Source: Clitoria ternatea
Taxonomy: Eukaryota > Streptophyta > Magnoliopsida > Fabales > Fabaceae
Direction of reading: 5' to 3'
NCBI GenBank assembly: GCA_037962975.1
Contig: CM075669.1
Coordinates: forward strand, 250,765,351 to 250,829,350
DNA: 64,000 nucleotides
Below are positions 1-11,649 of this stretch, piece by piece; position 1 is the stretch's first letter; the number at the start of each line of letters is the position of its first letter. Made by a program: the position numbers and the translations under genes. The notes under the pieces are model-generated. The model had not been told where the DNA came from. It saw only the letters and a list, made by a program, of their open reading frames with translations, and ran no database searches.

Positions 1-480
1 TTGTTATTAGACGACATCATCAAGTTCCTCACACCGGCCAACGCGTTGAGGGGCGAAAGGGAGTGGTACCTATAAAGACACTCTGACGCTCAAGTCAGTT
101 CAAATTCTAACATCAGAGGTATATCAGATTAATAAGATGGGTACCAGGGAGCTTACCACTTATGAGAGTATTAACTATATTTATCGTGATGGAGTGTCAC
201 TGTTGGGTGTTGTTGTGTGTGCCAGATCAGGTTCATACATCATGTGGGACTGACATTCTATAGGTGTATGACCGGTATTAATTTGGTTTTGTCCTTCTTG
301 TGACTCCGGTCATTTTAGCCACTTTAAGGGATTGTGACTCGGTTGGACGAAATATGACACTAGTTCATGGACAAACCGATGTGAAGACTGCTCATGCCTT
401 GAGAACATGTGGTCCATATCGGTCACTCTGGATGCAGGGAGTCATGGGCTGGTAATCGTGCCCAGAACAACAGGTAAAAG
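1..480 (-). repeat. Partial Ty3/gypsy LTR (Tat-type), truncated by window start
   Basis: There is no credible coding sequence here. Positions 76-99 carry a block (ACTCTGACGCTCAAGTCAGT core) that also occurs inside the LTRs of element B (4111-4142 and 13478-13509) and in gypsy LTR fragments at 52738-52767 and 62261-62300. It lies on the same strand as in those LTRs, so the parent element was probably minus-oriented. The right edge is uncertain; the GC-richer LTR-like sequence gives way to AT-rich DNA near 480. Confidence 0.5.
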
Positions 481-698
481 ATATGAAAATACAACAAATA
501 TTTAAAGATATAAACAAAAGTTAATATAAAAATTTTAAAAGTAATAATTAAAATAATTCTAAAAACCAGGTGAGATTTTTTAGTAATTTTTATATTTCTA
601 AATTAGTATATTATATAAAATTATAATTTGAAAATTTGAAAAAAAATATGTGACAATTTTAATAAGAATTCTTATATTATTTATAATATATATATATA
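481..698. other. AT-rich flank of element A
   Basis: This is AT-rich sequence ending in a short (TA) run. Its last five bases, ATATA at 694-698, form the left target-site duplication of element A; the matching copy is at 20576-20580. No gene is seen. Confidence 0.6.
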
Positions 699-936
699 TG
701 TTCACACAAAAAGTAGCTTAGGCACCAAACCCTAGAGGATTCCCCTAGGATTAGGTCTATTAATTCTCAATATGTGTCACTTGACTCCTATCATATGTCT
801 ATGAGTCGTATATAAATCTAGGTTACAAGATGGGCCTGGCCCATTAAGCTACAACCTGAGCTAATTAGCCTCCCCACAACGTGGAGAGATTGGACCACGT
901 GGTAGAGACCACCCCTCCTATCTCCTGGAAGGAACA
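699..936 (-). repeat. Element A 3' LTR
   Basis: It begins TGTTCACACAAA and ends GGAACA on the plus strand, matching 20339-20575 over its whole length. It is the 3' LTR because the element is minus-oriented. The sequence just inside it (937-950) is not clearly purine-rich on the minus strand, so the polypurine tract is eroded or atypical. Plus-strand TATATAAAT at about 807-816 is conserved in both copies. Confidence 0.93.
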
Positions 937-1729
937 GGAGCCCGCTAGCCACAAGTATTGGTTGTAGAGCCGAGCGAAGTGGCTAAGAACGAGTCTGTGA
1001 CTCCTCTTTGAATAGGATTTCTCTAATTGAGGAGCATAAAGCCACTGTTTATTTTAAGAAATAGAGTGCAGGGAATCCCAATTCTGAGTGAGAATTTTCT
1101 GGGTAAGGAAAACCTTAGTTCCGAGTGAGGGAAAGACAAATCTCATCTCTGCCAGGTAAGAACCATGTTGGATGGAATTTCTCGCACCACCTGGTAGAAA
1201 AGAGGTCAATCGTCATTTTCTTTATCGATGAAAATGCACTAGCTTAATAATTGCCATGTTTTTTACGTTTCTCCTAGGCATTAATGATACGTTTTTGGGA
1301 GGGGAGGTGTCTCTTGGTCTGAAAGGAGTTGTTGGCGTGGTTGTTATTAAATATTTGCGGTTGACAGGTTCCCCTCCATTGGATCATTTTTACTCTTCAT
1401 GTTGTGCTAGGCTTTTCTCTAGGGATTAGCTTAGCTTTTTACTTGGTGCTTCATGGGAATCATCTAGCCGTCGTCGCGCTGGGAGAATTCCCAACCATTG
1501 GATCTCTTCAGTAGCATGCGTCTATTCCTTTTACTTTGTGAAGTATAAATAACGCTTCCCCTGGCTTTCTTCGTTGCTTCGCTCGTCTTCTGCTTTCCCT
1601 CTGTTCTCTCTCGAGCTTTCACTTACCATTTATCTGCTACCTCTTCTGTTAGGATCTTCCATGCTTTCCTTAGGCAAACAGGTTAGTCTGTGCCTTCCTC
1701 TTTGTCATTTTATTTGTGTTTGAAATACC
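937..1729 (+). promoter_or_regulatory. Promoter and leader of the element A antisense ORF
   Basis: A clear plant TATA box (TATAAATAA, 1544-1552) faces the plus-strand ORF, opposite to gag-pol. A pyrimidine-rich stretch about 25-60 bp downstream (1570-1625) is a plausible start region and leader. The first ATG is 1730, 186 bp after the TATA box. Element B has the same arrangement (TATA at 4980, ATG at 5171, 191 bp). A TTAGG followed by a T-rich stretch (about 1670-1720) is also shared with B and might be a leader intron; this is not certain. From 937 to 1310 I see no other feature. Confidence 0.65.
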
Positions 1730-3913
1730 ATGGCTTCTTCTACTTCTGGGGTTTCCTATAGTTAGGTGAGGGATGAAGTCTTGTCCATTTCTTCCTCTTT
1801 TCAAAGTGAGGATTCCATAGTGAGGTTATGGGAGGGAGATAGCTTTATTCATTCTAAATTGGCCCCTAACATTGAGTGTGTGAGCTGTTCTGAGTCCGAA
1901 CAGGTTTGTCATCATCGTACTGACCCGAGCAAGGTAGATTATACTTATGTCTATGAAACAATGTTTTCCCGCCTTTATTTGTCTTTCCCTTTTTCTGATT
2001 TTGAGATTGGTGTCTTAAATGCCCTTAACATCGCTCCCACCCAACTACATCCTAATGGGTGGGCGTTCGTCAAAGCTTTTGAAATCGTCTGTGATTACTT
2101 TGGTCGGGAGCCCTTTGTGCCTATCTTTTTTTTATCTTTTCCAAGACAAGGTTCCTAAGGCAGGGGTCACCCTAGGGTGGGTTTCTCTCAGTGGGGTGGC
2201 CCACCATAATCTAATTAGGTCTTTTGATCAGTCCTATAAAAATTTTCAAAGCCGGGTTCTTCAAGATCCGTGTGGGATTGGACATGCCTGAGAGGGATTT
2301 CCTCCACGGAGCCGACTCTCATCCTTTATTCCCTCAGAACCTCATTCAGTACTGAGTGTTGTAGGATGACTTGACTGTGTCTAAGAGGTCAAATGTGAAG
2401 TTTCTAACCAATGATGTGGATGTATACTTTAGCTCACAAGCTCTGATTACTCTGGCTCCACATTCAGATGCTTTGGACACCTGAATTTGTAAGTAGTGTG
2501 TTATGTGCCTCACGACTAATGTTTGATATTTGAATTAATTCTGAAAATGATTTGTTCTTTTTGTTTGGCAGACGACATGGCTCTAAACTCCCTATAGATG
2601 AGTGACTTGAAGAAACGCTACCAGGAGGTGGATCCCAAAGGCGTAGGGAAGAAAGTTGTGGTGAAGAAAGTAGGGTCTTCTTCTACAGTTGTTTCTACCT
2701 CTGTCCCAGCTGCCACAACTATTGCTGCCACACCCATTGGCTCTACTCCCATTACCACCATGCCTACTTAATCGATGCATGTTTAATCACAACTGGAGAA
2801 GGAGGCCAATCAGGTGGTTAAGAAGTCTCGTCAGGGGAGGCAACCCCGTACAACTTGGTAAGGGATCCCAGTCTCATCTCCCTCCTTCTTCCATTCTAAC
2901 TATTAAAGTTATCAACCTCTTAGAGGGTGAAGAGGAAGAAATTCCTTCCCTGGTGACCCGTGGTTGGTCCTCTAAGGCGATCGGAGGTGCGCCCCCAGTT
3001 CTAGTCAGCCCATATCAACGGAGGTAATCGCTGGATCAATGCCCAGTGTCACAGATGCTTTCGAGCGTCTCTGGGAGGCTTTTGCTAATGGGTCGATGAG
3101 TTCTGACAGGAACCCTGCTCATTCTCTCTAGGATACGTGCTTTCATGTGTCTCTATTTGTGGACTATACTGTCCTTTTTAAAGAAGATAAAGAGAAGTAT
3201 GCCTCCTCCAACCCCATTGCAATGTGCCGGGCGGCAGAAATATTTGGTCTTCACCTTACCTCTATGACTCGAGCTCTAGAAAAAATGGCTAGCTGTTCAG
3301 GGGAGGGATCTGGCTCATCTGGCTCGGGAGAATGAGTCATTGAAAAAGGAGAATGCTACAAGAAGGGAAGAGAGTAGAGGCAGCTCAGGTGGAGGATATC
3401 AACAAACTGGTAGCCAAACTAAAAAATGACCTTGATTAGTTAGAAAAAGACTTGGAGATTACCAGGGTGGGGCAGACTCTAGCCGAGTCAAAATTATCTG
3501 TTGTCGAGGATAGGTTTACCTTCCGGGAAGAGAATTACAACACCTTGTCTCTTAAGAAAGTGGAAGTGAAGAAGGATCTCTAGAAAGCTTGGGCAGATCT
3601 GGAGTCTTTGAGGGAGGAAGCAAAGGCAGATCTTGCAGTGACGGAGCGAGATATAGCCATGAAAAATGTTGATGCCTTCAAACTCTGCCAAGAGCATATT
3701 TCTATTTTGAACCTTTCTTTTACATTGAATTTTGATGGTCTTCACCCGTTCAAGATTATCGTGGATAGCCAACTAGTGCCGTGTCCCGACTCCAAGGACG
3801 AGCAAGCAAGAGTCGATGCAAGTGAAGAGCACGGTGTCCCCGAGGCTGAAGCTAACTGTGGTGAATCGACCTCACAACTTTTGACTGTCGAGTCTTCCGA
3901 CACCTCTCCTTAG
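1730..3913 (+). pseudogene. Element A antisense ORF: gypsy-type 'transposase_28'-like protein with coiled coil, decayed
   Basis: The ATG at 1730 is followed by an in-frame TAG at 1763-1765 and then an open stretch to 2158. That stretch has the features of the family I know as Pfam 'putative gypsy type transposon' (PF04195): a hydrophobic segment around FPFSDFEIGVLNALNIAPTQ and then HPNGWAFVKAFE. A one-base shift in a T-run near 2130-2140 moves the frame; the domain continues to about 2290 (GWVSLSG motif). A good intron follows (GTAAGT at 2489, TTTGGCAG ending at 2570). Exon 2 encodes a basic, Ser/Thr/Pro-rich linker, a charged coiled-coil stretch (about 3300-3640) and a C-terminal tail ending at TAG 3911-3913. 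Many stops and frameshifts make it non-functional. The protein's function is unknown; no catalytic residues are recognisable. Confidence 0.75.
2489..2570 (+). other. Probable intron in the element A antisense ORF
   Basis: The donor is GTAAGTAG, followed by an AT-rich body and a pyrimidine-rich stretch ending TTTGTTTGGCAG. The 82-bp size is normal for a plant intron. It separates the N-terminal conserved domain from the linker and coiled-coil half. It supports true plus-strand transcription of this ORF in the ancestral element. Confidence 0.65.
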
Positions 3914-3935
3914 GAGATATATAAATCTTTATCTT

Positions 3936-4512
3936 TAAACTGGTCTAATCCGGGGTCAAAGATCCGAAGTGGGGACCATCCTCCAAAGTCAAGGATAGAA
4001 GTGTTTGTACATCAGTATATGTTTTGAACTTAGTGAAAGAATCTGGTCCTGTTGTCCTAGAGATCCTACACACCAAGCTTTCGCATTGAAGATGGGTGAA
4101 ATGTGGTGTCACCTGCGAAGATTCTCTGATGCTCAAGTCAGTGAAACAGTAAATAGAGAGTAAGAATAACGTAACCTCTTTTGAGTGTGAGAATCGACTA
4201 TTTATATGTGAGCATGGAGAATGAATCGTCAGGTTTATCTAGGGGACAAATAGTATACTACTTAGTGTATGATTCTGACACTCAACGCGAGGAGAGCCGC
4301 GTCTCCCGTGAATCCCCCTTGTGGCTATACCTTGTACCTTCTGTCGGGTGACGTGGATACTTTCCAATGTATGAAATGTGAACCTGGGCAATCCGATATC
4401 GAAAGTGTCTCACACAGACTTACAGTTCGGAGATTTGAGGCTTAGTAAGGTCCAATGAAATTACATCACTGCCATGGGTACCGATATCGAGACTGGATCA
4501 TCTGTCCCCTAG
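3936..4512 (-). repeat. Element B 3' LTR and polypurine tract
   Basis: This LTR runs to CA at 4499-4500. It is followed by 4501-4512, which reads CTAGGGGACAGA on the minus strand, a purine-rich primer tract directly before the LTR's TG. Compared with the other copy (13284-13914) it lacks a segment near 4145 corresponding to 13513-13545. A TATA-like ATATAAATAG on the minus strand is present at about 4196-4205. The low-coordinate edge is 3936 or 3941. Confidence 0.85.
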
Positions 4513-5170
4513 CTTGTGTGAGAGACTGATAGAGTTGCTCATATAAGCTAAATATGCTCTCTAGTAGGCGCTGATACCGGACCGAGACAATCATCTTTTA
4601 TGTTGTTTTGTCAGTGTGGAGATCCGATTCAGACAATAATCTTCCTTGCAAGAGAATCCCAAGAGTTTTTGGAATTTGTAACTCCTCACTTTCAAGTTTT
4701 TGCAACGTCCATGTATTTACACTCCTCCAATGATGGGCATTAAAGGCTATTAACACGTGAGTAATGATGATTTTTTTGTCCCGTAATTCATCAACCATCA
4801 TGAGCATGTTAATGGGCCTAAAATTTTGAATTTTGGGGCCCATTCGATTTTACTTTCCTTCCAAGAGACATACGTTTCGTGCTTTGGGGTTTGAAATGAC
4901 GATGTCATTTAATCTTAGAGGGGTTGCGTTTCCTGACAAACGACGTGTCTTCTAGCAAGTAGTTATGCCTCTTCAAAACTATAAATAAAGGACTTAGCAT
5001 TTTCAGTAACTCATTTGCTTCAACCTTAGGAAAACTCTACTCAATTTATCTGAGAAGATTGTTGTTGCTATCCTTGTGAAGTCCCTTTCTCATCCAATCC
5101 TCCTAACACTTAGGTAACCACATTTCTCCTTTCTCTTAGTTTTTTCTTCATTTTCTATAAAACCTCAAAC
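4513..5170 (+). promoter_or_regulatory. Promoter and leader of the element B antisense ORF
   Basis: TATAAATAAA at 4980-4989 on the plus strand is preceded by an ACGT-containing stretch (GACGTGTC, about 4943-4950). It is followed by a leader with TTAGGTAACC (about 5111) and the first ATG at 5171. The TATA-to-ATG distance of 191 bp nearly equals the 186 bp in element A. The remaining part (4513-4900) has no recognisable feature. Confidence 0.6.
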
Positions 5171-7880
5171 ATGTGTTCTAGGCAGAGTCGTATTGGTCCC
5201 TCGCACAGGGGGGCGTAACCCTCAGAGACCAACTGACTATCACGGTGGAAGGATTTCTGTGGGTCCTTTCGGTGCCAGGCCTCTCCATTCAGGAAGCGAG
5301 AAAGGTTCTTCCTCAAGGCAGCCAGTGGTTAGGCCCCGCCTGTACCTTCCTCTCGTTCAAAGGCTAATAGCCCCTTTGACAGCGAGTCAAGTTCGGACAG
5401 GTTCCTTTCTAATCACGTTGCTTTTTATCACAGTACCAACGCCTTTCACCATGCTTTAGGCGAGATGACCATCGAAGGGCGAGGAAAAGTTCCAATTCTT
5501 AGGACCGTAGAAGGGCGTGTGAACGTCGTGGCACATCGCCTAGATTGGGAGAAGCTGAACAAGATGTATCCTTACTGCTGGGTCGAAGATGAGTTCAAAG
5601 AGATAGCCTCCATTCACGCTAGGGCGGACGAAGGGCGGATGTACCCGCGGTTCAGGGTATATGCAGAGAAAAAGTTGAAGGAGAGGCTCATAGTCATGGC
5701 ACCTTATCCTGAAGAATGGATCTGCCACCGCGTTCCAGACGATAGGTCCGTTTATATGCACGATTTTGTATTCCAGCATCTCAGAGTCCGCTTCCCCCTC
5801 AATGACTTTGAAATGGGTGTGCTTAGATTCCTGGAGTGTACTCCTTCCCAAGTACACTTCAACGGATAGAGCCTCATCTACGCTCTTGAGGTCTTGGGAA
5901 ATCACTTTAACTTCAAACCCACCGTGACGATACTCTTCTACTACTGCCAGGTAGTCCGCCGTTCCAACAAGAAAGGCGGTCTTGGGTTCATCACACTCCG
6001 TTGTGACTCAAAAATAATAAACTTCAAGTCCTTCACTGACTCTGCGAAGATCGACAGGAAGTCGTTCAAACATTTCTATACAAGGATCAGAATACAGCCC
6101 AACAAGTCAGTATTTTGGCGAAACAAAGAAGGGATCCTCCAGTTCCCCACAAGCTGGACACACGAGCACTTCTTGCTTGCCAGCAGGGCTTACTACATGA
6201 AAGAGAGTGAACTCTCTCCACACTCCGTCGAAGTCTTGGGCGCTTTAAAGGGTTATACTGCCGAAGCCAGGGAGTTCTCCTGCAAATGTCTCGTAGGGTC
6301 CAATTTCCTAAGGGACGAATATTTAATTAATATCCGCCCTTATAAATTTTTTCATTTTTGCTAGTATCCAATATATGTTATTTCAATACTGGTACTCTTT
6401 CCCCTTCCTTATGTAGAAGAAATAGAAGAGTCTTGAAAAGCCATGAATGATCTAAAGTCTATGCTAATAGAGGATGACTGCTCCTCTGAAGAAAACAATA
6501 TTCAGACCTAGAGGAACTCATTCAAATCCATTCCCTAGACCATCACTCTTACCTCGGACGTAGGTGAGGACGTCCCACTGAAGGATTCCCCCGAGGAAGT
6601 TGAAACTCAACCAACAGACCGACAGGAGCAACCAGTGGAAAAGAAGAAGGAGAAAGGCAAAAGGAAGCTAGTGAAAGCTGCTCATGCCAAGAAACCTTCT
6701 ACTGCTGAGCCAACCAAAAAGAAACAAAGAACCCTGGAAAAGATTGGCATGCAGGGCGTTTTGAAGTGTAAGGTAGTGATCACCCAAACTGATGCCTCTA
6801 CCAACTCCAAACCCACAACCAAGTCAGATCCATAGCCTGCTCCTACTTACACTCCCCCCAACTTATCCTTCCTGACCCCGTACCTCTGGTATAAAGGCTC
6901 CATGCCCGCTACCCTTCATAATCTGGATTACTGCCTCAAGCCTACGCTTGAACTGTCAGGGATCAAAGATGCCTGTCGGGCTGGCAGGTGGCAGTTGTCT
7001 AAGCTATCGGTCTTCTAGAGTCTCTGAGTACTACAGTGGACAACGCTGAAGAAATTGAAAAACTCAATGCTGAGGTTGAGAAACAGGAGACCTGGGTTGT
7101 TAAAGACAGAACCGCCTTGAGGGCGACTGAGAATGAGCTAAAAAAGGCAGAAGACAAGGTCAAGGAACAAGCCGCCAAAATTAGTGACTTGAATATTTCA
7201 ATGAAATCCATGGAGTGGCTTGTTTCCGAGCTCAGGGAGGAGAATAAAGAAGTCCTCCAGCTGAAGGAAGAGTTCAAGCTTGAGAAAGAGAAATCAGCTA
7301 AGCTGAGTGAAGATGTTACAGCTACTGAGGTCGGGCGAACAAAAGTCAATGAGGAATAGACCAACAGAGAGAGAGAGCTGCTCGTCCAAATTGAAGAGCT
7401 CAAATAGGGGAGTGCCGCATCCGGGTCATTGAAAGCAAAAAATGTGAAACTGCGAAAGAACCTTGCCTCTACGAAGGCTAAGACAACTAAAGCTGTGTAA
7501 ATTTGCACCAGCGTAGCGCATGAATCCTTCGGCCTGTCCGTCAAATTTTTTACCATAACCCCATCGTGAAGCTAAACCTGTATGGACTTAATCTGTTCTA
7601 TGAGTTTCATGAAGGGAAACTAGTTGCAGTAAAACATGGCCGGCATGAGGAGCCTACTGAGACTTTGTATGCACTGCCCCTCTCCCTGAAGGTCAAAGTA
7701 TGGGGCCTGATCCACCTACTCTTGGGCTTTAAGATGTCGCCGAGAAAGAAAGGGCAAAGGGTGATGAGGCCGGAGGTGAGGGAAACCTTGAAAAGAAAGC
7801 TGAGGACGGGAGCAAGGCTACTGAGGACTGCCAAAGACGTGAAGAGACTCATCAAGAAGCTCCACCCTCTTAGTCTTTAA
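5171..7880 (+). pseudogene. Element B antisense ORF: gypsy-type 'transposase_28'-like protein with coiled coil, decayed
   Basis: One reading frame can be followed from ATG 5171 to about 6364 despite several stops (TAA at 5216, TAG at 5867 where the family has Trp). The conserved block FPLNDFEMGVLRFLECTPSQ corresponds to the block in A's ORF, followed by a hydrophobic segment and a G-L-G-F-I-T motif. A possible intron ends TTATGTAG at 6416. Downstream come an acidic stretch, a Lys-rich linker (6635-6835), a charged coiled coil (7036-7359) and a shifted-frame C-terminal part to TAA at 7878-7880. An AATAAG-type signal follows at about 7960. The protein is of unknown function; A, B and the fragment at 62590-63715 are related copies. 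Confidence 0.75.
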
Positions 7881-8227
7881 TTTTTTCTTGAATTATTTTG
7901 CTGTGTTCCGGGATCAGCTCCAGATTTGACTAAATGCTTGTACTTCCTTTATTTTCAATCAATAAGATTTTTATTTCCTTTCAGCACTGCCTCCAACATA
8001 ATTATGAATGGGCTCTTTAACTTTAACTTGTAAAATCTGCTAGCCATTCTTGTGAGACTTAGGATCGATTCGGTTGGGTCACCAAATTGGAGGAAGTATT
8101 TCATTGAATGAATAATGTTCCTTCACCTGTGCTGATTACTAGAAAGAGTTTGAATATTTCTCGTGAGGTTGTGTCATCAATTCTAAGAAGGAAAAACTAA
8201 GCCTGTCTGCCCAGATAGTAAACCTTT

Positions 8228-8680
8228 ACTGGGGTTCGGTACGGCCTTGGGAAAGGTCCGATCCTACAACCCGTCGAACTGCTCGAGGAGTTATATCGTC
8301 AATCACAGAATAGGTGATTGAGATCATCCGTCTTGAGGGTGAGTTTTTACACCAAATTATAGAATAAGTGATTATGATGCCCTTTCGTGGAGTTTGGTAT
8401 GGCCTTGAATAAGGTTTAGTCCTATAATCCATTTAACCATTCAAGGAGTTACATCGTCAATTACAGAATAGGTAATTGAGATCATCTGTCCTGAAGGTTG
8501 TCTCTTCGTTAGGGTTCGGTTTGTGACCTTGGAAAAGGACCGGCCCTACAACCCATATCTTCATAGGGGTTTGGTTTGTGGCCTTGGAAAAAGACCAGCC
8601 TTACAACCCATTTAACCACTCAAGGAGTTACATCGTCAACTACAGAATAGGTAGTTGAGATCATCCATCCTGAGGGCTCT
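8228..8680. repeat. Element B tandem repeat block with hairpin-forming subunits
   Basis: Two subunits alternate. X (about 45 bp) contains GGTTCGGT and GGCCTTGG with CCTACAACCC. Y (about 60 bp) contains CAAGGAGTTACATCGTC followed by a 21-bp hairpin and GAGATCATC. The order is X-Y, partial X-Y, X, X-Y. The three full Y units carry perfect 7-bp stems around the identical loop AGAATAG (8300-8320, 8458-8478, 8637-8657). The block sits between the antisense ORF and the end of pol, the same place as the array in element A. Confidence 0.85.
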
Positions 8681-8869
8681 TGTGCACACGTGTATAAAAC
8701 TATAGATCACAAACATAGGAGACAAGTGAAAGTATAGTAGTCATGAATATATTTCTCATTAAATTGAATATGAGTTACAAATGAAGTGTAACTGGGGTCA
8801 TGCCTCATTAAAACCTTGAGAAAACCTAATAGGAAAAAAAACTCAAGTTAGGAAAAACTGTACACGCCG
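8681..8869. other. Spacer between repeat block and pol end in element B
   Basis: This is non-coding spacer. It includes TCATTAAAACCTTGAGAAAACC (about 8808-8830), which is also found with changes just behind pol in element A (15084-15110) and in the eroded element at about 39605. It is probably part of the conserved post-pol region of Tat elements. Confidence 0.5.
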
Positions 8870-10322
8870 TCTTACTAACTAGTTGTAATAAATACGTAAT
8901 TTTGAGTGTTCCATTTATTATGGATAGGTGTGCCATCGAGGTTCTCCAAGCGATATGACCCTTTGTCAGTTACCTCGGATACTCTGTAAGGGCCTTCCCA
9001 TGTCGGTGCTAATTTTCCTTGATGAGTGAATTTATTATCCACACTTGCCTTCCTTAAAAAGAGGTCTCCTACATTGAATGCTCTGTGCTAAACGTGTTTA
9101 TTGTATCGGAGGGTGGCCTTTGCTTTAATAGCCTGATCCCTGATAAAGACTTCTTCTCTGAGCTCCCGAAGAATGTCCAATTCAGATGCCAGGTTGGTAT
9201 TATTATTTTCTTTAGAGAAATACTCCACCCTTGTTGACATAGTCTAAAGTTCCACCGGTATCATCGCCTCAACACCATAAGTAAGGTGATACAGAGACTC
9301 GTTGGTTGAGGAATGTGGTGTGGTGCGATATGCCCACAAGACATGGCACAGCTGGTCTGTCCATCTGCCCTTTGCTTCACCCAAACGCTTCTTGAGCCCT
9401 TTCAGCACCTCCTTATTAGCCACTTCATCCTGGCTATTTGTTTGTAGATGTTTGACAGATGAGAAAAATTGGACTATCCCTAGTCCTTCGAGCAGCTCTA
9501 TGAACTTTCTGTCAATAAACTGAGTGCTGTTGTCAATAACAATTCATGCTGGAACTCCAAACCATGCTATAATGTTCTCGTAGACAAAACGTTGTGTCCG
9601 AGCTGAGGTGATATGCACAACGGGCTCAACTTCTATCGACTTTGTAAAGTAATCCACCCCAATGATAAGATACTTGATGCCGCCAAACGCTGTTGGGAAC
9701 AGGCCTAGGATATCAAGGCTCCACTGATGAAAAGCCATGGCACGGCAGATGTAGAAAGCTTTTGGGCTAGTGTGTGATGAAGGTTGGAAAACCTCTGACA
9801 CGGATCGCACTTCTTTACAAACTCAATGGAGTCTTTCTTCATTATGGTCCACCAGTAGCCTGCCCTGAGAACCTTCCTCATGAGGCTTCTACCGCCGGCA
9901 TGGTGTCCACATTGCCCCTCATGCACTTCTTCCAGCACACCTAGAACCTCATTTTCATTTAAACAGCAGAGGTACAGTACAAAAAAACCCCTCTGAATGG
10001 GCATGCCATCCGCCAACATAAAGTAAGGCAACTCCCTTTTTAGCGTCCTCTTTACCAACTCATCAGTGGGTAATTGCCCATCGACAAAGTATTGTATGTA
10101 AGGGACTACCCATGAAATCTTATCGAAAACATGATACGATATTACGTTCAGTGACGGGGTCATTGGGATGCTAGGCGTCGTCAACGTACTCTGTACCATG
10201 GATGTTGTGTTCCCAGGCTGCTTTGTCCTTACAAGTCTTGAGAGGATGCCTGCCCTAGTGTTTTCCTCTCCAGGCACATGCTTAAACTCCAACATAGAGA
10301 ATCTTTCCTTTAATTCATTCAC
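8870..10322 (-). pseudogene. Element B integrase (HHCC, DDE core, C-terminal domain), decayed
   Basis: Reading down from 10322, the zinc-binding region shows H-x-H-like residues (EEVHEGQCGHHAGG) and later KKCDPCQRF, near 9780-9930. The catalytic core follows: a first Asp in HQWSLDILG (about 9715), GVDYFTK (about 9650), and a DNSTQF region (about 9530), then SSVKHLQTNSQ. The C-terminal part shows HQGKLAPTWEGPYRV and ends near 8870. Stops near 9540 and 9250 and frameshifts near 9790 break it. Its role would have been insertion of element cDNA into chromosomes. Confidence 0.85.
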
Positions 10323-10329
10323 GAAATTT

Positions 10330-11620
10330 AAATATAATTAGAGATGAGGTTCACGGACTTGATACTCACCATGAATCTGTGAGATCACCAACTATGAATC
10401 CCAATAGAAGGTTACCTCAGAAGCTCCAATGTCAATTGCTACTCTGAGTTCGGTGAGGCAAGCTTCATATTCAGCCTGATTATTGGATGTTTTGAAACTA
10501 AAACACAAAGAGATTTCTAGGTGCACACTATCATCACTCTCCACCATGACACCAGCACCACATCCTTTGCTATTGGAAGAGCCGTCCACGTAAATCGTCC
10601 AGTGAGTCCGTGGTATAGTTGGGTCTGCCCTGGTCATTTCTACGATAAAATCAGCTAACACATGGGCTTTGATGACACTCTAAGGTTCATAAGAAACATC
10701 AAAGTCTGATAGCTCGATGGACCACTTAATCATTCTCTCAGCGAGGTCTGGCTTACTCAGAACAGAATGAAGCGGAAGATCCATTCTTACCATTACAGGA
10801 TGTGCATGAAAATACAGCCTGGGGTGTATCAGCCTTTTCAATCTTCTGATACCGGCCCTCTACTCCCTGCAGTGTTTTACTGGTGATATACACAGGCCTC
10901 TATCCTTCTGGGGTCTCTTTGACCAGCGCCATACCTAAAGCTTCATTCGAGATGGCCAGGTAATGAATGAGCATCTCCCCGGTGTCAGGTCTTACAAAAA
11001 TAGGAGGGCTAGACAACACCTTCTTAAGCTCTTGAAAAGTTTGCTCCTGCTCTTGTCCCCATTCAAATTTCTTGGACTTCTTCAGGATCTTGTATAGAGA
11101 AGGGATCTGTGCGTCATTTTAGGCATGAATCGTGCCAAGACAGCTACCTTTCCATTTAATGATTGGACCTCCCTCAAATTCTTCAGACTCTGCATGTCTA
11201 GAATTGCCTAGCACTTACCCAGATTCGCCTCGATACCGTGCTGAGTCAACATGAAACCCAGAAATTTTCCTCTAGGCACGGTGAAGGTGCACTTCAATGG
11301 GTTCAACCTCATGTTGTACTGCCTCAAGTGCATAAATACTTGGCGTAAGTCCTCCACATGATCACCCCCAGACGGGGTCTTAGCAATAATGTCATCAATG
11401 ACACCTCCACTAACTTGGTGTGTACGCCCTCGAACACCTTATTGATCATATACCGGTAAGTGGCACCGACGTTCTTCAAACCGAAGGGCATGGCGGTGTA
11501 ACAGAAAACACCACAGTCATTAAAAGATGCAGTCTTCTCTTGATCCTCCTCACACATCAGAATCTAGTTGTATCCCGAATAAGCATCCATGAAAGACAAG
11601 TACTAGTAACCAGAAGAATT
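10330..11620 (-). pseudogene. Element B reverse transcriptase fragment plus two RNase H domains, decayed
   Basis: The reverse transcriptase begins abruptly at the YSGYN region (about 11590), so its N-terminal part is missing. MPFGLKNVGATY is visible at about 11490. The catalytic Tyr-x-Asp-Asp site (about 11390-11410) is split by a small frameshift. A first RNase H follows (about 11080-10690, TSKTLQGVE motif). A second, archaeal-type RNase H is clear (10661-10392), with YVDGSSNSKGCGAG and KTSNNQAEYEACL. Two RNase H domains mark the Tat lineage. It is not functional. Confidence 0.85.
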
Positions 11621-11649
11621 ATCCCTGGGTTTCCCCTGAACAGACAGCA

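Noticed and set aside
6999..7556. 185-codon Ser/Leu-rich minus-strand ORF
   Set aside because: It is the antisense shadow of the coiled-coil part of element B's plus-strand ORF.
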